Assembly (NCBI GenBank): GCA_021786195.1
Contig: JAJYNS010000072.1
Location: 1 to 45,119 of the forward strand
Length of the DNA: 45,119 nucleotides
Direction of reading: 5' to 3'
Source of the DNA: Actinomycetes bacterium
GTDB lineage: Bacteria > Actinomycetota > Acidimicrobiia > Acidimicrobiales > Bog-793
Of this stretch, positions 1 through 9,255 are shown piece after piece. The stretch's first letter is position 1. The number at the start of each line of letters is the position of its first letter. A program made the translations under genes and the position numbers. The notes under the pieces are model-generated. The model saw only the letters and a list, made by a program, of their open reading frames with translations. It was not told where the DNA came from and made no database searches.

Positions 1-1434
1 TAGGCGGCGGTCTGGGTCTGGGCGACGCTGAGCCCGAGGCCGTAGCGCGCCACCCAGAAGATCGCCCCGCTGGCCAGGAACAGCAGGGAGGCGAAGCCGA
101 GGCCGGTGGTGACGAGCGAGCGCACCACCCAGCGGTCGGGTCGGGTGGAGGGCACCACGTTGTCCGCGTTGCCTGCATGCGCTGGTAGATGTTGCGGCTG
201 CCCTTGATGGCCAACAGGATCTCGCCCAGGCCCTCCTTGGTGAGCACGAGGCTCGCGGAGGCCTTCGCCACGTCGGTGGCCGAGGCGCCGCCGGCGGCGA
301 GGCGCTCGACGCCGGGCCTCGGCGGGGATCGCCAGATCCAAGGGGTCCTGGGTGGCCTCGTCGGAGGCTGCGACGGCGAGGGCCAACACCTCGTCGGGGC
401 GCATGTCGCCGAGGGGGGGCGACGCTCTCGACGCTGAGGCGGTTCTCGGTGATGGTGCCGGTCTTGTCGACGCAGATGGCGTCCATGGTCGCCGCGTCCT
501 CGATGGCCGACAGGCGGGTCGCGAGCACCCCGTGCCTCGACAGGTTGGCCGCGCCCATCGCGGCAGACATGGTGAACATCGCCGGCAGGGTGACCGGCAC
601 CGACGCCACGAGCAGCATCAGGGCGAACGGCAGGGTGTTCGACAAGGAGGTGCCCTTCCAGACCGCCGCGGCGATGACGATCGCGATCAGGACGGCGTCG
701 AGGGCGAGGAGGTACTTGGCAATCGAGACGGTGAGCAGCTGCAGGCGCTTCGGGGCGCGGGCCAGCCGGACGAGCTGAGCGGTCTTGCCGAACTTGGTCC
801 GCCCCGCGGTGGCGGTCACGACGCCGGTGGCCTCGCCCCGGGCGACCTGGGAACCGGCGTAGGCGCTGTCGCCGGCCCGGGCCTCGACCGGGAGCGACTC
901 GCCGGTGAGCTGGGACTGGTCCAGGGAGACGACGCCGTCGGCGAGCGCGACGTCGGCGGGGACGACGTCCCCGGCCCGCAGGTAGACGACGTCGTCCGGG
1001 ACGAGCTGCGCGGCGGGAATGGTCTGCCAGGCGCCGTCGCGGCGCGCCCGGGCGCTCACGCTCAGCTGCGAGCGCAGGAGCGCGACGGCCTTCTTGCCCC
1101 GGCGCTCCTGGTAGAAGCCGAGACCGGCCGAGAACACGAGCAGGGCGGCGATCACCCCGGCCTCGGCGTAGCGGCCGAGGACGAGGTCGATGACGACGGC
1201 GGCTTCGAGCATCCAGGGGATCACGCCCCAGAAGCGGTGCAGGAGGATGAACCAGGTGCGCGGCGGGGCCTCGACGACGGCGTTCGGCCCGAAGCGCTCG
1301 AGGCGCTCGGCGGCCTCCGCCGTGCTCAGCCCGCCCGGGGCGTTCCCGGCGGGTCCGACGACAGGGGGCGGGGCCGGGCTCGGGACCGGCGACTCGGTCG
1401 TGGCGATCTCCGGGTGCTCAACGAGATTTGACAT
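1..1434 (-). pseudogene. P-type ATPase (plasma-membrane H+-ATPase-like), internally deleted and cut by the window edge
   Basis: The start at 1434 follows an AAGAGG ribosome site. The first ~360 residues are a good P-type ATPase of the type III (proton pump) kind: Pro-rich N-terminus, paired membrane helices, actuator loop with LTGESLPVEA, membrane motif VPVTLP, then the phosphorylation motif DKTGTIT. After DPLDLAI (327-347) homology breaks. The next recognisable piece (ATDVAKASASLVLT to IYQRM, about 175-300) lies in another frame. The original frame recovers homology from about 173 (DNVVPSTRPDRW plus two hydrophobic helices). The nucleotide-binding domain, the GDGVND hinge and the helices between IYQRM and DNVVP are missing. 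The start frame itself stays open to the edge, reading an Arg-rich out-of-frame stretch. Last gene of the arsR operon as seen. Either a decayed gene or two assembly collapses; a working pump is unlikely from this sequence. Confidence 0.8.
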
Positions 1435-1485
1435 GGCGCACCTCTTTCAACCTCGGCTCTTGTCACAGAGAGCCGCTGTGGTCGC

Positions 1486-2649
1486 TCATCCCGCTCGCCG
1501 CTCGGCAGGGGCGAAGGTCTCTTTCTCGCGCCCACTCGGTCCGCGCCCGGCCGCTGCCCCCTCGGCGCGGTTCGCGACGGGCACGCCTCCGCCCTCCCCG
1601 GCCGGCCCGCCCCGGGCCGTCTGGCGTTCCATCGCCGCCGCGTCCGAGGTGGCGGGCCAGGCAAGGCCGTGGCGCAGGAAGAGCATCAGCCGGCTCAAGC
1701 CGAGCAGCGCCGGCAGCTCGATGACCGGGCCGACCAGGATGGCGACGAGGACGAGGGGGTGGCCGGCGAAGGCGACGGCGGCGACCCCGATCACCGACTC
1801 GGAGTTGCGCGCCGTCGTCGTGAACACGAGCGTCGTGGTGTCGGCGTAGCCGAGGTGGAAGCGCCGTCCGACGGTGAGGCTGAGGGCGAACAGCCCCACG
1901 AAGAACAGCGAGATCACCGCGACGATGAGCCCGATGCGCACGAGACCGAGCCCGCTGAAGCTCGGCTGGAAGGCGAAGACTGTGACGACCAGCGCGGCGA
2001 GCGCCCACATTTTCGCCTCGCCGATGGCGTGCTTGTAGGCGCCGTAGACCCACTGGCGCCCCTTGGTGCGCTCGAGCAGGGTGCGCACGGCGTAGGCGAG
2101 GGCGAAGGGGGCGACGAGGTAGAGCCCGACGCTTCCGAGCAGCGTCGAGGCCGAGGTGGGCACAACCTTGCCGACGAGCAGCCACAGGTACAGCGGCAGC
2201 AGCAGGATCTGCAGCACGAGGTTCCACGGGAGCAGCGACACCCCCCAGGCGACGTCGCCCTCGGCGAGATCGGTGAAGATCAGGTACCAGCCGATGCAGG
2301 GCGTGAGGGTGTAGAGGATGACCCCGGCCCAGATGTCGTGGTAGTGGCGCAGCACCAGCCAGCCGAGCGCCCACGCGAAAGCCGGGGTGAACACGAAGTT
2401 GGTGAGCAGCGCGAGGCCGGTCGGCCTCAGCTTCTTGAAGGCGACGCCGACGTCTCTCACCTCGACGAAGGCCATCACGGCGAACATCACCGCGAACACC
2501 GCCAGGTCCGACACCCAGTCCCAATGGACCAGCCGGCCGTCCACCAGGCGGTTGGCCACGATCCCGACCGCGATCGCAGCGATGAGCACGAAGGGCTTGG
2601 TCTCGTCGCGGACCGACAGCCTGGCGCGCGTCGCGCCGGGCTCGGGCAT
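1486..2649 (-). CDS. ACR3/bile-acid-symporter-family permease, probable arsenite exporter
   Basis: 387-aa membrane protein with about ten hydrophobic segments between residues 18 and 330. It has the ACR3-like PC motif (TLTPCIGWYLIF) in a mid-protein helix; a Cys at this place is conserved in arsenite permeases. A later helix pair carries TTARNSESVIG. The family exports oxyanions such as As(III), driven by the proton gradient. The ATG shares its A with the TGA of the upstream MFS gene (TGATG), so the two are translationally coupled. The C-terminal ~50 residues are hydrophilic and Arg/Gly-rich, beyond the usual family end. The arsR-type regulator at the head of the operon supports a metalloid role. 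Substrate is inferred, not shown; a general bile-acid:sodium-symporter-family carrier is the alternative. Confidence 0.75.
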   Translation of the reverse strand: MPEPGATRARLSVRDETKPFVLIAAIAVGIVANRLVDGRLVHWDWVSDLAVFAVMFAVMAFVEVRDVGVAFKKLRPTGLALLTNFVFTPAFAWALGWLVLRHYHDIWAGVILYTLTPCIGWYLIFTDLAEGDVAWGVSLLPWNLVLQILLLPLYLWLLVGKVVPTSASTLLGSVGLYLVAPFALAYAVRTLLERTKGRQWVYGAYKHAIGEAKMWALAALVVTVFAFQPSFSGLGLVRIGLIVAVISLFFVGLFALSLTVGRRFHLGYADTTTLVFTTTARNSESVIGVAAVAFAGHPLVLVAILVGPVIELPALLGLSRLMLFLRHGLAWPATSDAAAMERQTARGGPAGEGGGVPVANRAEGAAAGRGPSGREKETFAPAERRAG

Positions 2650-4088
2650 CAGGCGGCCCCTCCCTCTCGCATCTCCGGACGCTCGCCCGAGGTCGCCTCG
2701 AGGTGGGTGGCCGGCGAGCCCAGGGCCTCGGCCGGGCTCGCCGCCGCAGCCTGCGCCAAAGATGCGCCCGCGGCCAGCGGCGCCGCAGCCGGCGCCGCTT
2801 GGGCCGTGGCCGGGCCGGCTGCGGTGGCGGGCTCGGGAGGCCGCAACAGCCCTCGGGCGGCGACGTAGCCGACCAGCGCGACGAGTGCCGCGAAGACCAC
2901 GGCGGCGAAGATCGAGAAGGCCGCGGTGTAGCTGACCGAGGTGGCGACCAGCCCGACGATCGGCATGAACGCCGCCATGATCATCATCCCCGAGGAGAAG
3001 AAGGCGGTCGACGAGGCGACCTCGTGGGCCTTGAAGGTGGTGTTCGCCACCTGGAGGCCGATCGGCCAGAGCATCCCCTCGGGGATCCCGGCCAGGGGGA
3101 AGACGAGGTAGAAGAGACCGTGGACCGCCGGGGTGAGCGCGAGGGCGAGGGCGGCGGCCGCGGCGAAGCCCATGGCAACCACCATCACCGCCACCGTGTT
3201 CGTGATCGGGGAGCGCACCATGACGACGAAGCGGGCGCCGACGTTGAACACGAACATCAACGCCACCAGGTAGAAGATCTCCCGGGCCGAGAGGCCGAGG
3301 GTCTTGCCGTAGAGGACGCCGAAGGAGAGGACGATGAAGTAGGGAACCTTGTTGCCGAGCGCCGCGATGAGCGAGGCGTTGAAGGTGGCGTTCTTGTTGA
3401 GGAACAAGAACGCGAGGCCGCTCGGGCCGCGCGCGCCGTCGTCGGCGCGATGCCCTACGTACTTCAGTCCCAGGTTGCCTCTCATCGGGACGAGCAGGAG
3501 CGCGGCCACCCCGGCCATGATGGCGAAGAGGGCGAAGATGTCCTTGATCCCTAGCACCCCGATCAGCACGCCGGTGGTGAACGGGGCGATGATGAGCGCC
3601 GTCGACACCCAGAAGGAGAACCCTGCCTGGTCGACCTGGCGCTGGGCGGGCTCGACGGAGGCCATGCCGGCCATGGTCATGAGCGCGTCCATGTAGATCC
3701 CGGTCAGCAGCCCGTCAAAGGTCATCAGCACGTCGACTTCGACCGTGCCGTGGACGACCAGGTACAGCGGCATGGTCGCGCCGAGCGCCACCAGGCAGAC
3801 CGCCACCGCCCCCCGCAGGCGGGCCGGGGGCAGGCGGTGCACCAGGAACGCGGCGAGGCCGAATGCGACGCCGAAGAGCGCGAAGGCGATCCCGGTGGCC
3901 GTCGCGTCCATGCCGAAGCGCCCGGTCGCGTAGCCGATGCTCGTCTGGTAGAACTGCAAAAGGTAGCGGGACAAGAACGCGGCGGCGATGACCAGCCACT
4001 CGGTCGCGCTGATGAGCCCGACGGCGAGACCGACCTTCCGGACGTTGAACCGGCGGGACTTGGCGCTGCTACTCGTGCTCGTGGTCAT
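2649..4088 (-). CDS. MFS transporter in the arsR operon
   Basis: 479-aa major facilitator superfamily protein with about twelve membrane helices (residues ~20-420). The N-terminus is charged, and the last ~60 residues are an Ala/Pro-rich cytoplasmic tail. The start has a strong site (GAGGAGGAAC) and lies 45 bp after arsR. Its stop overlaps the ACR3-like gene. Context suggests efflux of a metalloid, metal or organometal compound. MFS proteins such as ArsJ and ArsP-type permeases occur in ars operons, but there is no GAPDH-like partner gene here, so ArsJ is not supported. The substrate cannot be read from the sequence. Confidence 0.75.
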   Translation of the reverse strand: MTTSTSSSAKSRRFNVRKVGLAVGLISATEWLVIAAAFLSRYLLQFYQTSIGYATGRFGMDATATGIAFALFGVAFGLAAFLVHRLPPARLRGAVAVCLVALGATMPLYLVVHGTVEVDVLMTFDGLLTGIYMDALMTMAGMASVEPAQRQVDQAGFSFWVSTALIIAPFTTGVLIGVLGIKDIFALFAIMAGVAALLLVPMRGNLGLKYVGHRADDGARGPSGLAFLFLNKNATFNASLIAALGNKVPYFIVLSFGVLYGKTLGLSAREIFYLVALMFVFNVGARFVVMVRSPITNTVAVMVVAMGFAAAAALALALTPAVHGLFYLVFPLAGIPEGMLWPIGLQVANTTFKAHEVASSTAFFSSGMMIMAAFMPIVGLVATSVSYTAAFSIFAAVVFAALVALVGYVAARGLLRPPEPATAAGPATAQAAPAAAPLAAGASLAQAAAASPAEALGSPATHLEATSGERPEMREGGAA

Positions 4089-4133
4089 CTGCGTTCCTCC
4101 TCCTCATTTCGCCCGACGGCTATCCGGGGGTGC

Positions 4134-4562
4134 TCAGGTGCCCACCGCGGCAACCTGGGGCGCAACGCCGGCCCCAGGCGCCTCGAGCATCTCGGCGATG
4201 CACAGCCCGAGGTCCAGCAGCGCGGAGGTGCAGGGGTCGACCAGGTGGTAGTAGACGAAGTTGCCCTCCCGGCGGGAGGCGATCACCCCTTGGTCCGCCA
4301 GGCGCTGCAGCTGGTTGGAGACGGCCTGTGGCTGGAGCCCGACCGCCGAGGACAGGTCGGTCACGTTCCTTTCCTCGAAGCGGGCCAGCTCATGCAGCAG
4401 CCGCAGCCGGGTGTCGTTCGCCAGCACCTTGAACAGCCGCGCGGCCCGAGCCGCCAGGTGCGTCGGCACGAGGGGCCGCTCGGCGAGAGGAAGTCGGTTG
4501 GCGTCGCAGGCGGCCGTCACCGCCCGGATCAGGGTTGGGATCTCGGCAGAGGAGTACTCCAT
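4134..4562 (-). CDS. ArsR/SmtB-family metal(loid)-sensing repressor
   Basis: 142-aa winged-helix repressor. Residues 35-108 form the ArsR fold (LFKVLANDTRLRLLHELA, recognition helix LQPQAVSNQLQRL, wing REGNFVYYHL). The classical ELCVCDL site of E. coli ArsR is absent (EERNVTDLS here). The three cysteines are C19 near the N-terminus and C111 and C121 at the C-terminus (DPC...LGLC). These could form an inter-subunit thiolate site, as in ArsR-family members with C-terminal metal sites. First gene of a minus-strand operon with MFS, ACR3-like permease and P-type ATPase. An inverted repeat directly upstream is the likely operator. Inducer (As, Sb, Cd, Pb) is unknown. Confidence 0.88.
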   Translation of the reverse strand: MEYSSAEIPTLIRAVTAACDANRLPLAERPLVPTHLAARAARLFKVLANDTRLRLLHELARFEERNVTDLSSAVGLQPQAVSNQLQRLADQGVIASRREGNFVYYHLVDPCTSALLDLGLCIAEMLEAPGAGVAPQVAAVGT

Positions 4563-4598
4563 GCCTCTATATTACATGGAACGGTGTAATCGTGTCGC
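4563..4598 (-). promoter_or_regulatory. arsR promoter and operator (ATTACA-N8-TGTAAT)
   Basis: A perfect 6-bp inverted repeat, ATTACA-N8-TGTAAT, spans 4571-4590. On the minus strand a -10 candidate TAATAT (4574-4569) overlaps its downstream arm. A GCGACA -35 candidate lies at 4598-4593, 18 bp away. A repressor bound here would cover the spacer and -10. The -10 ends only 6 nt before the ATG, so the transcript may be leaderless or almost so, although AGAGG also lies in that gap. AT-rich against a GC-rich background. The link to ArsR is inferred from position and symmetry. Confidence 0.65.
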
Positions 4599-4814
4599 AT
4601 CTTTCGCGGAACGCGGCGCCCCAGCGGCCGGAGGTGCCGGCTTGAGCTCGAGCGTGGCCGGCCGTGAAAGGACCTTCTCGGGCCAGAAGGGCACGCGGAC
4701 GCTCGACGCCGCCGGCGTCTCGAGTCGAGACCGTCGGGGCGGTGTCCTCGTCAGGTCGCTGCCTCGAGGTGCGGCGCGACGACAGCTCGTCGTGCGAGGT
4801 GGCCGCTCAGCTCG
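4599..4814. other. Non-coding stretch between the tRNA genes and the ars promoter
   Basis: No convincing gene. It contains a perfect 15-bp palindrome, GTCTCGA-G-TCGAGAC (4717-4731), which could be a hairpin in the tRNA transcript or a protein site. Open frames here are overlaps caused by high GC. Confidence 0.4.
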
Positions 4815-4887
4815 TGGGGCCGGCAGGGATCGAACCTGCGACCCAGGGATTATGAGTCCCCTGCTCTGACCACTGAGCTACGGCCCC
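4815..4887 (-). tRNA. tRNA with CAT anticodon (Met, or Ile2 if modified)
   Basis: 73-nt cloverleaf: acceptor stem GGGGCCG/CGGCCCC, D-arm GCTC...GAGC, anticodon stem GGGGA/TCCCT with loop CTCATAA, T-arm GCAGG-TTCGATC-CCTGC, discriminator A, CCA not encoded. The anticodon CAT and loop fit elongator tRNA-Met. The short D-loop and the GACTCATAATC context also resemble tRNA-Ile2, whose C34 is converted to lysidine, so identity is not settled from sequence alone. It is not an initiator: the acceptor stem is fully paired at position 1. Lies 15 nt after tRNA-Asn, probably co-transcribed. Confidence 0.93.
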
Positions 4888-4902
4888 GCACGTCCGGTGG
4901 AG

Positions 4903-4975
4903 CTCCGGGGGAGAGACTCGAACTCTCAACCCTGCGGTTAACAGCCGCATGCTCTGCCAGTTGAGCTACCCCGGA
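4903..4975 (-). tRNA. tRNA-Asn(GTT)
   Basis: 73-nt cloverleaf: acceptor TCCGGGG/CCCCGGA, anticodon loop CTGTTAA (anticodon GTT), T-arm GAGAG-TTCGAGT-CTCTC, and discriminator G as expected for tRNA-Asn. CCA is not encoded. First of two tandem tRNAs on the minus strand. Confidence 0.96.
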
Positions 4976-5055
4976 ATGTCCGTCGCGCGCCCGCGACCCC
5001 GGAGAGACTAGCCGGCCGGCCCGCCTCCGGCGGCGGGTTGGCGCACCTTGCGGAC

Positions 5056-5095
5056 CGACCGGCCCGGCGCGCCCCGAGGCGTGCCGGGCCGGTCG
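5056..5095 (-). terminator. Intrinsic terminator-like hairpin after satP
   Basis: Perfect 13-bp stem (CGACCGGCCCGGC / GCCGGGCCGGTCG) with a 14-nt loop, starting 8 nt past the satP stop. No T-run follows, which is common for actinobacterial terminators. Confidence 0.7.
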
Positions 5096-5102
5096 CTCAG
5101 GA

Positions 5103-5750
5103 TCAGCTGAGCGGGCCGACCGGGATGACGGTCCGCTTCCAGGTGGCGTTCGTGACGCCGGCGAACGAGGCGTACCAGGCGGCCGCGCCGGTGACGAGGC
5201 CGACATAGCCGGCGATCTCCTTCACCATGTGGTAGCCGCCGACGTTCCCGCCGAGCTGGCCGACCGTGAGGAGGATGAAGGTGGTGGCGAGCGTGAGGAA
5301 CACGAACAGCACCGCCATGTTCGTCTTCGCCGCCGCCAGGCACATGTAGGTCGTGAAGATCGACCACATGAGCAGGTAGAAGCCGATGGCGTCGTTGGCG
5401 CCCCCGGTGGTCAGGCCGGCGAGCCACCAGCGGGCGAGGACGTAGTAGGAGATCCAGAACGCGCCGTAGGACGTGAAGGCGAGCGCGCCGAAGGTGTTCC
5501 GGTTCCGCACCTCCCACATGCCCGCCAGGAGCTGGGCCGCCCCGCCGTAGAGCAGCGCCAGCGGGAGCACCGCGTTGCCCGCCGCGCCGCCGATCGCGCC
5601 GGCATTGACCAGGCTTAGCAGCACAGTCGTCATGGCGAATCCCGCCAGGCCGATCGGAGCGGGGTCGGCGATGCCGGAAGTGACCGTCGCCTCGACCGCC
5701 ATGGGTTTCTGGCCAGTCGACGAACCGTGCCCAGCGTCAGGGTCGCTCAT
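5103..5750 (-). CDS. satP: SatP/GPR1-FUN34-YaaH family acetate (succinate) transporter
   Basis: 215-aa protein. After a ~28-residue polar N-terminus comes the family signature ADPAPIGLAGFA (the usual form is NPAPLGLxGF) and six membrane helices to residue ~200. Members take up acetate, and some succinate, by proton symport or channel-like flow. The neighbouring acetyl-CoA synthetase on the same strand fits acetate uptake and activation. ATG 5750 overlaps the stop of a short upstream ORF (ATGA), so it is probably translated by coupling; a GGGGG tract also lies 9 nt upstream. A hairpin terminator follows the gene. Confidence 0.9.
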   Translation of the reverse strand: MSDPDAGHGSSTGQKPMAVEATVTSGIADPAPIGLAGFAMTTVLLSLVNAGAIGGAAGNAVLPLALLYGGAAQLLAGMWEVRNRNTFGALAFTSYGAFWISYYVLARWWLAGLTTGGANDAIGFYLLMWSIFTTYMCLAAAKTNMAVLFVFLTLATTFILLTVGQLGGNVGGYHMVKEIAGYVGLVTGAAAWYASFAGVTNATWKRTVIPVGPLS

Positions 5751-5854
5751 CGAATTGTTCCCCCTTCTTGTCGCACTCTGCCGTAGCTGTCCGCCAACCG
5801 GTCCCCTCGCTCCCGGCTGGCGCCGATCAATGCGCCCGAGTACCTCTCGGGCAT
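5747..5854 (-). CDS. 35-aa leader ORF coupled to satP
   Basis: ATG at 5854 is preceded by a near-ideal Shine-Dalgarno run (AAAGGAGGTGAG). The ORF reads MPERYSGALIGASRERGDRL and 15 more residues, and its TGA overlaps the satP ATG (ATGA). The peptide is Arg-rich and hydrophilic with no membrane segment. A 6-bp hairpin (CCCGAG-AGGTA-CTCGGG) begins right after the ATG and could hide or release the ribosome site. Probably a translated leader controlling satP or a small protein. No family is recognised. It lies between the acs terminator hairpin and satP, so a promoter near 5870-5890 is implied but not seen clearly. Confidence 0.65.
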   Translation of the reverse strand: MPERYSGALIGASRERGDRLADSYGRVRQEGGTIR

Positions 5855-5886
5855 CTCACCTCCTTTCCTCCGTCGTCCCACCCGGG

Positions 5887-5904
5887 GCCGGGGTGCGCCC
5901 CGGC
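5887..5904 (-). terminator. Hairpin after acs
   Basis: GCCGGGG-TGCG-CCCCGGC, a perfect 7-bp GC stem with a tetraloop, 67 nt past the acs stop on the minus strand. No U-tract. It would end acs transcription before satP. Confidence 0.5.
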
Positions 5905-5971
5905 GTCACCCCTCAACTGCGTGCCGGTCGCAGGCCGGGGCAGGTCAGGTGCCGGGGGCCGGTCGCCCGGC

Positions 5972-7954
<1,983 letters not shown>

Positions 7955-8069
7955 GAGGCGCCCCCGCTTGCTCCGCCGGGCCGGTGATGCCCGGGCCGCA
8001 CGCGACGCCGTGGCACACGCCTGACGGCACCCCCGCGAGCACTCAGCCTTGTTGGCATGGACTGGCCCT

Positions 8070-8099
8070 GTTATACGGTCCGGCGCCCCGGCTGCACAA
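8070..8099 (-). promoter_or_regulatory. Possible acs promoter
   Basis: Minus-strand TTGTGC (8099-8094), 18 bp, TATAAC (8075-8070). This would give a ~110-nt leader to acs. It lies in the 269-bp gap 7955-8223 between acs and the sigma gene, where no other gene or RNA is recognisable. Confidence 0.4.
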
Positions 8100-8223
8100 G
8101 GGTAGGAGGCAGGCGGCGCGACCTGCCACGAGAACGCAACACTTCGGCCACCTGCTCGCAATCGAGGGCGGTCCCCGGCCAGGCAGGCCCAAGCTCGCGG
8201 ACCTGCAGGGTGGGCGTGCGGCC

Positions 8224-9255
8224 TCAGTCGGCCTCGAGGTAGTCGCGAAGCGGCCTCGACAGCGTCGGTTGCCGAAGCTTCGCCAGGGTCTTCGTCTCGA
8301 TCTGCCGGACCCGCTCGCGTGTCACTCCGAAGATGCGCCCGACCTCCTCGAGCGTCCTGATGCGACCGTCGTCCAGCCCGAAGCGGAGGCGCACGACCTC
8401 CTGCTCGCGCTCGGACAGCTCGCACAGCGCCCGCTGGACCGCCTCGTTGAGCAGCACCCGCGTCGCCGCGTCGACCGGGACCTCGGCGCCCTGGTCCTCG
8501 ATGACGTCCGAGAGGCTGAAGTCCTCCTCGTCCCCGATCGGCTGCTCGAGCGAGACGGTGTCCTGGCTGATCCGCTGGATCTCTCGGACCCGCTCGACGG
8601 GGAACTGCAGCCGGAGCGCGACCTCCTCGATCGACGGCTCCCTGCCGAGCTCCTGGGAGAGCTGGCGCTGGGCCCGAAGCACGCGGTTGATCGTCTCGAC
8701 CATGTGGACCGGGATGCGGATCGTGCGTGCCTGGTCCGCGACGGCCCTCGTGATGGCCTGGCGGATCCACCAGGTGGCGTAGGTCGAGAACTTGAAGCCC
8801 TTGCGGTAGTCGAACTTCTCGACAGCGCGCATCAGGCCGAGGTTGCCCTCCTGGATGAGGTCCAAAAAGGCCATGCCCCGGTTGCGGTAGCGCTTGGCGA
8901 TCGAGACGACGAGCCTGAGGTTCGCCTCGGTGAGCAGGTCCTTGGCCTCCTGGCCCTCGGCGACGAGGCGCTCGGCCGCCCGGCGCTCCTCGGGGTCCTG
9001 CGCGTCGAGCACGCCCTCGCGCTTCCAGGTCTCCAGCCGGGCCGCGGCCTGCTGGCCGAGCTCGATCCGCTTCGCGCACAGCACCTCGAGGTCCGCCGAG
9101 AGCAGCGAGACGCGTCCGATCTCGCGGAGGTAGGCGCGAACGGTGTCCGCCGCGGGCGAGCCCGCCGGGCCCTGCAGCCCGGCACCTCGGAGGGAGCGGA
9201 GCGCCGCGCCCTCCGCGTCGCCGCCGTCGATCAGGTCGATGCTCCCCAACCTCAA
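8224..9255 (-). CDS. rpoD: Primary-type RNA polymerase sigma factor (sigma-70, RpoD/SigA group)
   Basis: 343 aa. Region 1.2 ([16 protein letters not shown]), region 2 with the -10 recognition helix ([21 protein letters not shown]), region 3 ([14 protein letters not shown]), and region 4 with the -35 helix-turn-helix ([18 protein letters not shown]). The acidic region 1.1 of larger primary sigmas is missing; the N-terminus is only ~35 residues before region 1.2. The start is TTG at 9255, within a TTGA overlap with the dnaG stop. The position after dnaG is that of rpoD in many bacteria, which favours the housekeeping sigma over a group 2 paralogue. Confidence 0.9.
   Translation of the reverse strand: MRLGSIDLIDGGDAEGAALRSLRGAGLQGPAGSPAADTVRAYLREIGRVSLLSADLEVLCAKRIELGQQAAARLETWKREGVLDAQDPEERRAAERLVAEGQEAKDLLTEANLRLVVSIAKRYRNRGMAFLDLIQEGNLGLMRAVEKFDYRKGFKFSTYATWWIRQAITRAVADQARTIRIPVHMVETINRVLRAQRQLSQELGREPSIEEVALRLQFPVERVREIQRISQDTVSLEQPIGDEEDFSLSDVIEDQGAEVPVDAATRVLLNEAVQRALCELSEREQEVVRLRFGLDDGRIRTLEEVGRIFGVTRERVRQIETKTLAKLRQPTLSRPLRDYLEAD

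Noticed and set aside
352-1431. Long plus-strand open frame opposite the P-type ATPase
   Set aside because: Arg/Gly/Asp-rich shadow caused by high GC; the minus strand has clear ATPase motifs.
2649-4088. MFS protein as ArsJ
   Set aside because: No GAPDH-like partner gene that makes 1-arseno-3-phosphoglycerate; substrate left open.
4815-4975. tRNA genes as integration sites for a mobile element
   Set aside because: No integrase, no repeated tRNA end and no change in gene type beside them.
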